Source: Terrimesophilobacter bigeumensis (lineage in GTDB: Bacteria > Actinomycetota > Actinomycetes > Actinomycetales > Microbacteriaceae). From it: a DNA stretch of 64,000 bases. Both the position numbers and the translations under genes were made by a program. The notes below the pieces were generated by a model. It was given only the letters and a program-made list of their open reading frames with translations. It did no database searches and was not told where the DNA came from. The DNA lies in the NCBI RefSeq assembly GCF_039537265.1, contig NZ_BAABAE010000003.1:1302001-1366000 (forward strand), written 5' to 3'. Positions 1 to 8,515 of the stretch are shown here, one piece after another. Position 1 is the stretch's first letter, and every line of letters begins with the position of its first letter.

Positions 1-702
1 CACCCGCGCGAGCTCGACACCGCCCTCGTAGAGGGCAGAACCGTCGGAGCCGAGGGTGACGATGAGCCGGTCGACGCGGGCGGCGAGGCGAGCGGATGCC
101 TCGGCGAGGTCGTCGCTGCCGCCGATGAGGCAGGCCTCGTGCTCGTTGACGATGAGACAGTCGACGGCGGAGATCAGCTCATCCGGCAGTTCGCGGGCGG
201 GAGCCGCGTTGAGCATGACCGTCGTCCCCGCGGACTTCGCGACCTGGGCGGCCTCGGTCACGACGCCGATGGGCAGCTCGAGCTGCATGAGCAGCACGGA
301 GGCGCTGGCGATCGCCGCGCGCTCCGGCTCGGTGAGCGCCGTGACCTCGGCGTTCGCGCCGGAGGCGACGATGATGGTGTTCTCGGCAGAGTCGGCGACG
401 ACGATGAAGGCCTGCCCGGTCGGCGCAGCGCTACTCCGCACGAGCGTGCGGTCGATGCCCGCATCCGTCATGGTCACGGCGAGCTCGCCGCCGTGCTCAT
501 CCCTTCCGAGGGAGCCGACGAAGGTCGTCGGCGCACCCGCACGCGCCGCGGCGACAGCCTGGTTGAGGCCTTTTCCTCCCGGATAGGTCGCGACCGATTC
601 GGCCAGGAGCGTCTCTCCCGGCTGGGGAATGCGCTCGACCGTGAAGACGATATCCATGTTGGCGCTGCCCACCATGACGATCCCGGAACGCTCCTGTGCC
701 AT
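1..702 (-). CDS. rbsK: Ribokinase (PfkB family), C-terminus cut by window edge
   Basis: Ribokinase phosphorylates D-ribose to ribose-5-phosphate in the cytoplasm. The frame runs 234 codons from an ATG at 702 to the left edge without a stop, so about 60-70 C-terminal residues, including the PfkB GAGD anion-hole motif, lie outside. The N-terminus has the family hallmarks: a VVGSANMD-like strand, the sugar-binding PGGKGLNQAV loop at residues 41-50, and a VGSLGRDEHG segment. Later segments NEHEA and VTLGSDG also fit the family. The start is supported by a TACGCT hexamer (709-714) 6 nt upstream, suggesting a leaderless mRNA. It is divergent from the glycosylase at 759. Another PfkB sugar kinase cannot be fully excluded without the C-terminus, but the N-terminal motif is typical of RbsK. 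Confidence 0.88.
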   Translation of the reverse strand, partial: MAQERSGIVMVGSANMDIVFTVERIPQPGETLLAESVATYPGGKGLNQAVAAARAGAPTTFVGSLGRDEHGGELAVTMTDAGIDRTLVRSSAAPTGQAFIVVADSAENTIIVASGANAEVTALTEPERAAIASASVLLMQLELPIGVVTEAAQVAKSAGTTVMLNAAPARELPDELISAVDCLIVNEHEACLIGGSDDLAEASARLAARVDRLIVTLGSDGSALYEGGVELARV

Positions 703-758
703 GCCCCCAGCGTATCGGTCGAGGCGAGGGCATCGGAGGCCCGTGCGAGAGTGGTGCG

Positions 759-1622
759 ATGGCTGGAACACTGCTCGGGACGACCGCACCCTTCGACGGC
801 GCCGGCGTGTTCCGCTACCTCGCCGGGCACGCCATCCCCGGGGTCGAGTCCGGTGACGAGCACGGTTACCGGCGGCGGATGCGCTGGGGCGGGGCGGTGG
901 CCGAACTCGAGGTGCGGCTCGCGCCGGCGCCCGATGCCGGCCCGGAGTCCGCAGCGGATGCGGTGCTCGCGACGCTCGACGGCGGGCCGTTGCCTCCCGA
1001 TCTCGTGACGCGCATCCGTCGCCTCCTCGACCTCGACGCCGACTCCGCCGCCATCGACGGGATGCTCGCGGAAGACCCGGTGTTCGCCCTGCCCGTCGCG
1101 GCCGCACCCGGTATTCGGCTGCCGGGCAGCCTTGACCCTCACGAAGAGCTGTTCCGCACACTGGTCGGGCAGCAGATCTCGATCGCAGCCACCCGATCCG
1201 TGCTCGGTCGGATCTCGCGCGAACTGTGCGGGGACAGCGGCCTGTTCCCCACCGCGGAGCAGTTCGCCGAACGGGGCCTCGAGGTGCTGCGCGGTCCGGC
1301 GTCGCGCGTGGCCACGATCCACGGCGTCGCCCTCGCCCTCGCCTCCGGCGAGCTGGTGATCGAGGAGAGCCTCTCGGTGGCCGAACTCACCGAGCGGCTC
1401 GTGGCGATGCCGGGAATAGGGCCGTGGACCGCCGGTTATGTGGCGATGCGCGCGCTCGGCGCATCGGACACCCTGCTCTCCACCGACCTCGTCCTGCTCA
1501 AGGGCGCCGCGGCGCTCGGCCTGCCGGGTACTCCACGCGGTATCGCCGAACGAGCAGCCCGCTGGTCGCCGTATCGCAGCTACGCGACGTTGCACCTGTG
1601 GCGTATCGCCCAGGCGAAGTAG
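759..1622 (+). CDS. AlkA-type DNA-3-methyladenine glycosylase (HhH-GPD)
   Basis: 287 aa. Predicted to excise alkylated purines from DNA in base-excision repair. The layout matches AlkA: an N-terminal domain (about 1-110), then an HhH-GPD core with VGQQIS at 136-141, a helix-hairpin-helix with MPGIGPWTAGY around 217-227, and the catalytic aspartate at D243 in the STDLVL stretch, equivalent to E. coli AlkA D238. It lacks the Ada regulatory and methyltransferase domains often fused to AlkA in actinobacteria. Start: ATG 759, preceded by GAGAGT at 6 nt; a longer in-frame version from 696 would overlap the divergent ribokinase promoter and looks non-coding. Confidence 0.85.
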   Translation: MAGTLLGTTAPFDGAGVFRYLAGHAIPGVESGDEHGYRRRMRWGGAVAELEVRLAPAPDAGPESAADAVLATLDGGPLPPDLVTRIRRLLDLDADSAAIDGMLAEDPVFALPVAAAPGIRLPGSLDPHEELFRTLVGQQISIAATRSVLGRISRELCGDSGLFPTAEQFAERGLEVLRGPASRVATIHGVALALASGELVIEESLSVAELTERLVAMPGIGPWTAGYVAMRALGASDTLLSTDLVLLKGAAALGLPGTPRGIAERAARWSPYRSYATLHLWRIAQAK

Positions 1623-1710
1623 TCGACCTCGCCCACTCTCCGGGAAGCCGGCTGCGCGCGCGGAAAGCATCGGTATGGCCACTGTCAGGGTGAGCAAGTA
1701 GCGTTAACGC

Positions 1711-2220
1711 ATGCGACTGCGGATCCTGTTCATCGTCGGCCTCGGCATCGGCTACATCCTGGGCGCGCGCGCCGGGCGTCCGCGGTACGACCAGCTCAAG
1801 GCGAAGGCGACCGAGGCATGGGAGGACCCGCGCGTGCAGAAGGTGGTCGTCGACACCCAGGAGTTCGTGAAGGAGAACGCCCCCATCGTCCAGGAGAAGG
1901 TCGTCGCGGGAACGAAGGCCGCTGTTGCCGGAGCGCAGGAGGCTGCGGCCAGAGCGGCCGAGACGGCGAAGGACGTCTCCGAGAGGGTGGCGGAGACGGC
2001 CAAAGACGTCTCCGAGAAGGTCTCGGACACGGCCAAGGACGTCTCCGAGAGAGTGGCGAGGGCGGCCAGGGATGCGTCGGAGAACGTGTCGAAGACCACC
2101 AAGGACGTGCGCAACCGCCTCGTCGACCGCGGTGAGGAGGTCGTCGACGGCGTCATCATCGCGGCCGGGAGCGCCCGCGAGCGTGCCCTCGAGTCCGAGC
2201 CCGACCACGACGAGAAGTAG
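1711..2220 (+). CDS. Membrane-anchored protein with 11-residue amphipathic repeats (YtxH-like)
   Basis: 169 aa. A single hydrophobic segment at about residues 4-20 is followed by a charged helical region. Residues 83-137 consist of five 11-residue units of the type (A/S)(E/D)TAKDVSERV, the periodicity seen in YtxH, apolipoprotein-like and LEA-type proteins that form long amphipathic helices on membranes or under dehydration. The C-terminus is acidic. The role is unknown; envelope or stress protection is an inference from the repeat type. The start is firm: TAGCGT at 1699-1704, 6 nt, then ATG. It ends 14 bp from the convergent aspA. Confidence 0.75.
   Translation: MRLRILFIVGLGIGYILGARAGRPRYDQLKAKATEAWEDPRVQKVVVDTQEFVKENAPIVQEKVVAGTKAAVAGAQEAAARAAETAKDVSERVAETAKDVSEKVSDTAKDVSERVARAARDASENVSKTTKDVRNRLVDRGEEVVDGVIIAAGSARERALESEPDHDEK
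1957..2121 (+). repeat. Five in-frame 33-bp repeats
   Basis: Five consecutive 33-bp units encode the 11-residue repeats of the gene at 1711. The first three are close to identical at DNA level around the GACGTCTCCGAGA core; the last two are degenerate. This suggests growth by tandem duplication. Confidence 0.8.
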
Positions 2221-2234
2221 TCGCCCGACCTGCC

Positions 2235-3734
2235 CTACTTCGCCGGAGCGACCCCTCCCGCGGATTCCACCGCGGACACGATGTCGATCGCTCCCGTGAC
2301 CGGGTGGAGTCCGCTCAATCGCTCGGGCGACAGCACGCGCGCGACATCCTCGGCGCTCATGAGCCCAGCCTCGATGACGAGTTCGGCGATCGAGGCGTTC
2401 GTCGTGAGCGCAGTGTGTGCGAGCGTCGCCGACGCCGTGTAGCCGATGTACGGGGTGAGGGCGGTCACGACACCCACCGAGGACTCGACCTGCGCCGTCA
2501 GCCTCGTCATGTTGGCCGTGATCCCGTCGATGCAATGGACGCGCAGCGTGTAACAGGCGTTCGTCATCCAGGCGAGCGACTGCAGGATGCTGTGGGCGAT
2601 GACCGGCTCGAAGGCATTGAGCTGCAGTTGACCCGCCTCGGCGGCAGCCGTGACCGTCGCATCCGCCCCGATGATGCTGAACGCGACCTGGTTGACGACC
2701 TCGGGAATGACCGGGTTGACCTTGCCGGGCATGATCGAGGAGCCGGCCTGCCTGGCCGGCAGGTTGATCTCGCCGATCCCCGCCTGCGGACCACTGGAGA
2801 GCAGCCGCAGGTCGTTGCAGATCTTGGAGAGCTTGACGGCGGCACGCTTGAGGTGCCCGCTCAGGGTCATGAAGATGCCCGCATCGCTCGTGGCCTCGAT
2901 GAGGTCGGGAGAGGTGACCATGACGATTCCGGTGATGTCGACGAGGTGCCGGCGCACGGCATCCGCGTACCGGGGGTCGGCGGTGATACCGGTGCCGATC
3001 GCGGTCGCCCCCATGTTGATCTCGTTGAGCCACGGGATCGTCTCGCTCAGCCGTTCGTAGTCCTCGGCGATCGTGTGGGCGAAGCCGTTGAACTCCTGGC
3101 CGAGCGTCATCGGCACGGCGTCCTGCAACTGGGTGCGGCCGACCTTGAGCACGTGCGCGAATTCGGTCCCCTTGCGGGCGAACGCCTCCGTGAGCTTGAC
3201 GTGTTCGGTGAGCAGCCGCTGGGTGCTCAGCACCATGGCGAGCTTGATCGCGGTCGGGTAGACATCGTTGGTGCTCTGGCTGCGGTTGACGTCGTCGATC
3301 GGGTGGAAGCTCACGTAGTCGCCGAACGGCTTGCCCAGAAGCTCGAGGCAGCGGTTGGCGATGACCTCGTTGGTGTTCATGTTCGTCGAGGTGCCCGCAC
3401 CGCCCTGGATCACGCCGACCATGAACTGGTCGTGCAGTGCGCCGTCGATGATCTCCTGGCAGACCCGGTCGATGAGGTCGGCTTTCTCGGCGCCGAGCGT
3501 CCCGAGCTCCTTGTTCGCGCGCGCCGCGGCCTGCTTGACGATGGCGAGTGCACGGATGAGGTCGGGGTAGACGGAGATCGGCCGGCGGGTGATCGGGAAG
3601 TTCTCCCGCGCCCTGGCGGTATGGATTCCCCAGTAGGCATCGGCCGGGATCTCCATCGATCCGACGGAGTCGCTCTCGGTCCTTGTGGGTCCGACGGGGT
3701 CGACTACGGGCAACGCGCTCGGCGCTTCAGACAT
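2235..3734 (-). CDS. aspA: Aspartate ammonia-lyase
   Basis: 499 aa. Converts L-aspartate to fumarate and ammonia. It belongs to the fumarase/aspartase superfamily, with all three conserved regions visible: GAGTSTNMN at 112-120, STNDVYPT from 154, and the flexible catalytic-loop signature GSSIMPGKVNP at 331-341. Length is slightly above the usual ~470 aa because of an N-terminal extension of about 25 residues. Fumarase C is the main alternative; the NMNTNEV and GKPFGDY-type segments look more like aspartase. The ATG at 3734 has an AAGGAG Shine-Dalgarno upstream and a TAGAGT hexamer some 40 bp upstream, so unlike many neighbours this gene is expected to have a real 5' leader. Confidence 0.9.
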   Translation of the reverse strand: MSEAPSALPVVDPVGPTRTESDSVGSMEIPADAYWGIHTARARENFPITRRPISVYPDLIRALAIVKQAAARANKELGTLGAEKADLIDRVCQEIIDGALHDQFMVGVIQGGAGTSTNMNTNEVIANRCLELLGKPFGDYVSFHPIDDVNRSQSTNDVYPTAIKLAMVLSTQRLLTEHVKLTEAFARKGTEFAHVLKVGRTQLQDAVPMTLGQEFNGFAHTIAEDYERLSETIPWLNEINMGATAIGTGITADPRYADAVRRHLVDITGIVMVTSPDLIEATSDAGIFMTLSGHLKRAAVKLSKICNDLRLLSSGPQAGIGEINLPARQAGSSIMPGKVNPVIPEVVNQVAFSIIGADATVTAAAEAGQLQLNAFEPVIAHSILQSLAWMTNACYTLRVHCIDGITANMTRLTAQVESSVGVVTALTPYIGYTASATLAHTALTTNASIAELVIEAGLMSAEDVARVLSPERLSGLHPVTGAIDIVSAVESAGGVAPAK

Positions 3735-3803
3735 CCGAAAATCTCCTTCGATGGTGGATGATCCAACTCTACTGGCGGAGGCCGCGGCCGAATCCCGCGC
3801 GGT

Positions 3804-4034
3804 TCAGTGGAGTGCCGGGACGATGAGGTAGACGCCGAACAGCACCACGGCGCCGCACACGCCGAACAGCGCCCGTGCTCCGGCGAGCGCGAGCCGCCCG
3901 GTTCGCGGATCGACGCCGCGGGCTCGCGTTCCGGCCTCGAACAGACGGATGCCGAGTGCCGCGATCGTGACGAGAAGGCATGCTCCCACGAGGGATGCCA
4001 CCGCGACGATGACGAAGGAACCCCACTCGATCAC
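3804..4034 (-). CDS. Small two-helix membrane protein coupled to the phosphate permease
   Basis: 76 aa, with two hydrophobic helices (about residues 4-28 and 48-74) separated by a short basic and acidic loop. Its GTG start overlaps the stop of the PiT permease (GTGA, 4 bp), so the two are translationally coupled. It resembles small unnamed actinobacterial proteins found after pit genes; a role as accessory subunit is inferred from position alone. Nothing in the sequence suggests an enzyme. Confidence 0.7.
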   Translation of the reverse strand: MIEWGSFVIVAVASLVGACLLVTIAALGIRLFEAGTRARGVDPRTGRLALAGARALFGVCGAVVLFGVYLIVPALH

Positions 4035-5281
4035 GGTGCTGACTCCTCGGTCATGGCCGGCTTGGGCGTCTCCGCCGGCTTGGTGGGCTTGGCACTCGCG
4101 ATGATCGGTGGAACCTTCGGCATGACGACGGTCGGGGTGTGCTCGATGATCGGGACCTCGCCCGTGACGTTCCTGCTGTTGACCGGGTTGCGACGCGACC
4201 GGCGGAACATGAGCGCGATCACGATGGCGCCGGCCAGCGCATCGGCGGCGACACCGAGCGGGCCGAGTCGTGCCACGAGTTCGGCGATCGCCGCCATCGC
4301 GGCGGCGCACGGGAGGGTCACGAGCCAGGCGATGCCGATCCGGCCGGCGACGCGCCACCGCACGGCACCGCGCTTGCGGCCGAGCCCCGCCCCGATGACC
4401 GATCCGCTCGCGACCTGGGTGGTCGAGAGGGCGAAGCCGAGGTGCGAGCTCGCCAGGATCGTCGCAGTCGTCGAGGCCTCGGCGGCGAAGCCCTGCGCCG
4501 GCGAGACGTCGGTGATCCCCGTGCCGACCGTGCGGATGATGCGCCAGCCGCCCACGTAGGTTCCGAGGGCGATGGCCAGCGCGCACACCGCGATCACCCA
4601 GAACTCCGGGCCCGTCCCTGCGGCCTGGAACCCCGCGGCGATAAGCGTGAGAGTGATGACCCCCATGGTCTTCTGCGCGTCGTTGGTCCCGTGCGCGAGG
4701 GAGACGAGGCTCGACGTGAACACCTGGCCGACCCGGAATCGCCTGCGCGCGCTGTCCTCGGTGCGGCCGGCGGTCAGGCCGTAGGCGAGCTTCGTCGCGA
4801 CGAAGGCGACGATCGCGGCGATGACCGGGGCCAGCACCGCCGGGAAGACGATCTTGCTGAGCAGCACGCCCGGGTCGATCGCGCCGAACCCGGTGCCGAC
4901 GACGACGGCGCCGATGAGGCCGCCGAAGAGCGCGTGGGAGGAACTCGACGGCAGCCCGAGCAGCCAGGTGGCGAGGTTCCACATGATCGCGCCGATGAGT
5001 CCGGCGAAGATCATCGTCGGGGTGATCTGGATACCACCATCGCCTTCGCGGATGAGCCCGCCGGAGATGGTGCGTGCGACCTCGGTGCTGAGGAATGCGC
5101 CGACCAGGTTGAGGACAGCGGCGATCGACACAGCAACCCTCGGCTTGAGTGCGCCGGTGGCGATGGGGGTAGCCATCGCGTTGGCCGTATCGTGAAAGCC
5201 GTTCGTGAAATCGAAGAACAGTGCCAGCACGATGACCAGCGCGACCATAAGTGAGATGTCCACTGCGATCGAGTCTTTCAC
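4031..5281 (-). CDS. PiT-family inorganic phosphate permease
   Basis: 416 aa integral membrane protein. PiT permeases import metal-phosphate complexes driven by protons or sodium. Both inverted family signatures are present: DFTNGFHDTANAMAT around residues 24-38 and the second-half copy with SLAHGTNDAQKTMG, plus an SSSSHAL stretch in the first repeat. About ten membrane segments are evident. The C-terminal tail is proline- and lysine-rich, without a PhoU domain. GTG start at 5281; the next gene overlaps it by 4 bp. The TTTATC just upstream is only a weak promoter candidate. Confidence 0.9.
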   Translation of the reverse strand: MKDSIAVDISLMVALVIVLALFFDFTNGFHDTANAMATPIATGALKPRVAVSIAAVLNLVGAFLSTEVARTISGGLIREGDGGIQITPTMIFAGLIGAIMWNLATWLLGLPSSSSHALFGGLIGAVVVGTGFGAIDPGVLLSKIVFPAVLAPVIAAIVAFVATKLAYGLTAGRTEDSARRRFRVGQVFTSSLVSLAHGTNDAQKTMGVITLTLIAAGFQAAGTGPEFWVIAVCALAIALGTYVGGWRIIRTVGTGITDVSPAQGFAAEASTTATILASSHLGFALSTTQVASGSVIGAGLGRKRGAVRWRVAGRIGIAWLVTLPCAAAMAAIAELVARLGPLGVAADALAGAIVIALMFRRSRRNPVNSRNVTGEVPIIEHTPTVVMPKVPPIIASAKPTKPAETPKPAMTEESAP

Positions 5282-5323
5282 CCCGATAAACGACGGTCAA
5301 CATACGGATAAACTCTGCCCGCT

Positions 5324-6088
5324 ATGACTCTCGTCTCCGTGGTCGTCCCCTCGTGGAATGACGCCGTCATGCTGCGGGTGTGCCTTGCGGCTCTCGCCGC
5401 GCAGTCGCGCCCGGCCGATGAGATCATCGTGGTCGACAACGGCAGTACCGATGACACGGCGGCGGTCGCCCGCGATGCCGGCGCGACTGTGGTGACGGAA
5501 CCCCGGCGCGGTGTATGGCCCGCCACGATCGCCGGGTTCGATGCCGCGAGCGGTGAGATCATCGCGCGGCTCGACGCCGACTCCGTCCCTCCGCCCGACT
5601 GGCTGGCGCGTGTCGAGGCGACGCTCACGGCATCCGGAGCTCCGCACGAATCCGGCACCCCCTCCGCCGTGACCGGCCCAGGAGGCTTCTACGGCGGAAA
5701 TCGATTCACCCGCTGGGTGGGCGAGCACGTCTACATCGCCGGCTACTTCTGGTTCGTCGGCCTGCTACTCGGGCATCCGCCCCTGTTCGGCTCCAACTTC
5801 GCGCTGCGTCGCACCGTGTGGACCTCCCTGCGCCCGCACCTAGACCCGGCGCTCGAGCGCATCCACGACGACCTGCAATTGAGCTTCCTCCTCGAACCGG
5901 ACGTGGCCGTCGCCTACGATCCCGCCCTGCGCGTCGGTGTCTCGGCACGACCGTTCTCGTCCCTGCGTGGGCTCGGACGCCGGGTCGGCTGGGCAGCGCT
6001 CGGTCTCTGGCACAACCGCGGACGCACCCGCTGGTTCACCGTCCGGGATCGACGGCGTGGGAATACAACTCGAGAAGGTCGCGGCTGA
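5324..6088 (+). CDS. Family 2 glycosyltransferase
   Basis: 254 aa, GT-A fold. The N-terminus VSVVVPSWND and the DNGSTDDT loop at about 38-45 are nucleotide-sugar binding features, and D84-x-D86 (RLDADS) is the metal-binding DxD. A later HDDLQLSF segment is the likely acceptor or catalytic region. There are no clear transmembrane helices. The substrate cannot be told; cell-envelope glycan or lipid glycosylation is usual. The last 53 bp overlap the 3' end of the convergent hydrolase gene, and the arginine-rich tail is probably dispensable. Confidence 0.82.
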   Translation: MTLVSVVVPSWNDAVMLRVCLAALAAQSRPADEIIVVDNGSTDDTAAVARDAGATVVTEPRRGVWPATIAGFDAASGEIIARLDADSVPPPDWLARVEATLTASGAPHESGTPSAVTGPGGFYGGNRFTRWVGEHVYIAGYFWFVGLLLGHPPLFGSNFALRRTVWTSLRPHLDPALERIHDDLQLSFLLEPDVAVAYDPALRVGVSARPFSSLRGLGRRVGWAALGLWHNRGRTRWFTVRDRRRGNTTREGRG

Positions 6089-6950
6089 GCTGATGCGGTG
6101 AGGTCTCGCAGGGGCTGTGCCCGGACGGGTAGACCGCGACCTCCGCACCGATCCGGCGAGCGAAGTCGTGGTGCAGGCGCAGCGGCCACAGGTCGTGCTC
6201 GCCGACCGCGATGAGCTTGGGGATGTCGATGGCGCGGATCTCCTCGCGCAGGTCCGGCGCACGCTTCATCATCCGGATGATGTCCCTCACGCTTCCCCGG
6301 TCGGTCACCTTGAGCCGGTCGTGCACGAATCGCAGTCGCCCGGGAGGCACCGGTACGAGATTGCGCCGGATCCCCCACGTCATGAGTGCGGCACCCACGC
6401 CGCCCGTAGCGAAACCCGAGATCCAGCCGATGCGCTTGACGCCGCGGAAGCCCTGCCCGGGCTCCGGCGGACAGCTGAGGAGTGTAAGGCTCGCGAAGAG
6501 CTCGGGCCTGCGGACCATGGCCAGCTGGGCGACCGTTCCCGCGAAGGAATATCCGAGCACGTGGGAGGGCGCGGCGGGACCGGCCGACTCCAGCACGGCG
6601 ATGAGATCGTCCACGAAGAGGTCGTAGTCGTAGTGCCGCTGCGGCGGATGCCGGTGCTGCGGGCCGGCGTCCGCCGACTCGTACTGACCGGCCTGGTCAT
6701 AGGACTGCACGAAGCAGCCCCCGGCGGCCAGCAGTGGCAGCATGAGGTTGAAGTCCTCCTTGGAGCCGGTGACCCCTGGGACGAGAAGGACCCGGGGATG
6801 CGTCGGATCGCCGAGCGAGACCGTCGCGAGGGTGCCGCTCGGCGCCTCGAGGCCGGAGCGCACCACCCCATCGGGGAGCACCGTCCAGTCGAGATCGGGA
6901 ATGGCGGCGTCGAGGGCGGCCTCCGGGCTGAGAGCGTCGTAGATCGGCAC
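6036..6950 (-). CDS. Alpha/beta-hydrolase
   Basis: 304 aa. A full alpha/beta-hydrolase triad is visible: nucleophile S135 in GYSFAG, acid D253 in VGEHDLWP, and H278 in PSGHSP. The oxyanion strand LLVPGVTGSKEDF precedes it. The lid region (about 165-235) is basic. The substrate is unknown; esterase or thioesterase action is possible. The GTG start at 6950 lies 6 nt after TATCGT, consistent with leaderless translation. The 3' end overlaps the convergent glycosyltransferase gene by 53 bp. Confidence 0.82.
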   Translation of the reverse strand: MPIYDALSPEAALDAAIPDLDWTVLPDGVVRSGLEAPSGTLATVSLGDPTHPRVLLVPGVTGSKEDFNLMLPLLAAGGCFVQSYDQAGQYESADAGPQHRHPPQRHYDYDLFVDDLIAVLESAGPAAPSHVLGYSFAGTVAQLAMVRRPELFASLTLLSCPPEPGQGFRGVKRIGWISGFATGGVGAALMTWGIRRNLVPVPPGRLRFVHDRLKVTDRGSVRDIIRMMKRAPDLREEIRAIDIPKLIAVGEHDLWPLRLHHDFARRIGAEVAVYPSGHSPCETSPHQLSRDLLELYSHAVDPGR

Positions 6951-7107
6951 GTTCCCACGATATCGATGCAGAATCGCTCCCGGCGGTCGTGACGGGATCG
7001 TGATCCCATCACCCCCACCTTTGGGGCAATATTAGATGTTCTCTCGCGCTGAGGCGCGCTCTAAACTTCCTTCATACCCAAGATGACATGATTGTGGGGA
7101 TCGATCC

Positions 7108-8433
7108 TTGGACGACAACAGTTTCTATGGGGCTCCGGCTGGCTGGTATCCAGACCCGCTCGGGCTCCCCCAGCTTCGCTGGTGGGACAGTACGGCCTGG
7201 ACCCATCAGACCGCCGAAGCGCGTGCGCCCATGGTCATGCAGGAGACCACCTATGCGTGGCCGGAGGACGAGCTCGACCGCGAGGAGCAGGAGCAACAGG
7301 ATCTGCTGACCCGCCGCGAGCGTCGCGAGCGCGAGCGTCGCGACGGCAACGACATCGTCGCACCGACCGCTCTCACCCTCCTTCAGCTCGAACCGCCGTC
7401 GAGGGCGGACGTGCAGGTGGACGTCCCCGAGCCCTCGCCGTTCAACCCGTTCGCCGGTGCCGAGGATGTCGGTGGTACGGCCGGGACGGTTCCCGACCCG
7501 ATGGCCGCCACGCGCTCGGCAGCGCTACAGGACCCGCAGGGCGAGGCCCTGCCGTCGAGTCCGTTCGACGAGCCGTACCAGACGACCTCCTACTCGCAGC
7601 CGGTGAACCCGGGCGCACAACCCCACCCCGGAACCCACCAGACCGGAGCGCCCCAGACGGCCGTACCGCAGCAGGAGGAGTCCTTCTTCTCCGGGTTCGC
7701 CACCCAGGTGCCTCATCAGGCCCCGCCGACGCAGCAGACCTTCGACTGGGCTCCGCGGCTCGACCCGCTCAATGATCCGCAATACCAGGCATATCTCAAG
7801 GCGCAGACCGCCCCGCACGCCAAGGCGACCCACAACGGGCCTGTCTGGGTGATCGCACTCATCCCGCTCATCCAGCTCGTGCTCAGCCTGCTCGTGCTGA
7901 CCGCGTTCGGCACGGCGGAGGCCTCCGGCGCCATGGCGGCGATCTGGCTCGCGCCGTACCCGATCGTGGTCGGCCTGGCAGCCCTCGACCGCCGCAACCT
8001 GAGGAAGACCGGTCATGAGGTCACGGCGCACTGGCTGTGGGCGCTGCTCACCGCACCCGTCTACCTCATCGTGCGCGCGGTCGCCGCGATCCGCGAATCC
8101 GGGGGTGGTTTCGGCCCCGTCCTGGTCTGGTTCGCGCTCGGACTCCTGCAGATCGGCGCGATCGTCGCGGTACCGGGTCTGCTCATCTCCACGGTTCCCG
8201 CGGTGTTCGCCGATCAGGCCGAGCAGTCGGTCATCTCGGATGCCGCGGTCATCGGCGCCAACATCGAGGTGAGCTGCCCCGATCTGCCACCGGTGCTCAT
8301 CGGCCAGCAGTTCGAGTGCGCGGGCGTCCGCGGGAACGACCAGCCCGACCTCGACATCGTGGTCAGCCTCCAGCGCGTCAACGGCTGGATCGACTGGCAG
8401 GTCGAGGACTGGGGCATCTACACCATCGGCTGA
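7108..8433 (+). CDS. DUF2510 membrane protein with C-terminal extracellular domain
   Basis: 441 aa. Residues ~9-35 are a DUF2510 motif (AGWYPDP...LRWWDSTAWT), followed by a long acidic and Q/P-rich linker to about 245. Then come four to five membrane helices with the module HWLWALLTAPVYLIVR, also found in two other proteins of this window. The last ~60 residues follow a helix, contain two cysteines (SCPDL and FECAGV) and resemble a DUF4333-like secreted domain. Start is a TTG at 7108 with GGGGA at 7096-7100 as ribosome-binding site. Function unknown; DUF2510 proteins are thought to act in the cell envelope. Confidence 0.75.
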   Translation: MDDNSFYGAPAGWYPDPLGLPQLRWWDSTAWTHQTAEARAPMVMQETTYAWPEDELDREEQEQQDLLTRRERRERERRDGNDIVAPTALTLLQLEPPSRADVQVDVPEPSPFNPFAGAEDVGGTAGTVPDPMAATRSAALQDPQGEALPSSPFDEPYQTTSYSQPVNPGAQPHPGTHQTGAPQTAVPQQEESFFSGFATQVPHQAPPTQQTFDWAPRLDPLNDPQYQAYLKAQTAPHAKATHNGPVWVIALIPLIQLVLSLLVLTAFGTAEASGAMAAIWLAPYPIVVGLAALDRRNLRKTGHEVTAHWLWALLTAPVYLIVRAVAAIRESGGGFGPVLVWFALGLLQIGAIVAVPGLLISTVPAVFADQAEQSVISDAAVIGANIEVSCPDLPPVLIGQQFECAGVRGNDQPDLDIVVSLQRVNGWIDWQVEDWGIYTIG

Positions 8434-8449
8434 CGCCGAGGCCAACGAC

Positions 8450-8488
8450 ATCGCGCCGTGACGATCCCGAAGGTCGTCACGGCGCGAT
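8450..8488. terminator. Bidirectional intrinsic terminator between convergent genes
   Basis: A perfect 15-bp inverted repeat (arms 8450-8464 and 8474-8488, 9-nt loop) lies in the 82 bp between the DUF2510 gene and the purine permease, which end towards each other. The right flank is CTCTTTG, a weak U-tract. It is the strongest hairpin I found in the window and probably ends transcription from both sides. Confidence 0.8.
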
Positions 8489-8515
8489 CTCTTTGTGCGG
8501 ATCGGGGGGCGTCCC

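Noticed and set aside
2304..3761. A 485-codon plus-strand frame opposite aspA
   Set aside because: The minus strand encodes a complete aspartate ammonia-lyase; the plus frame has no recognisable domain.
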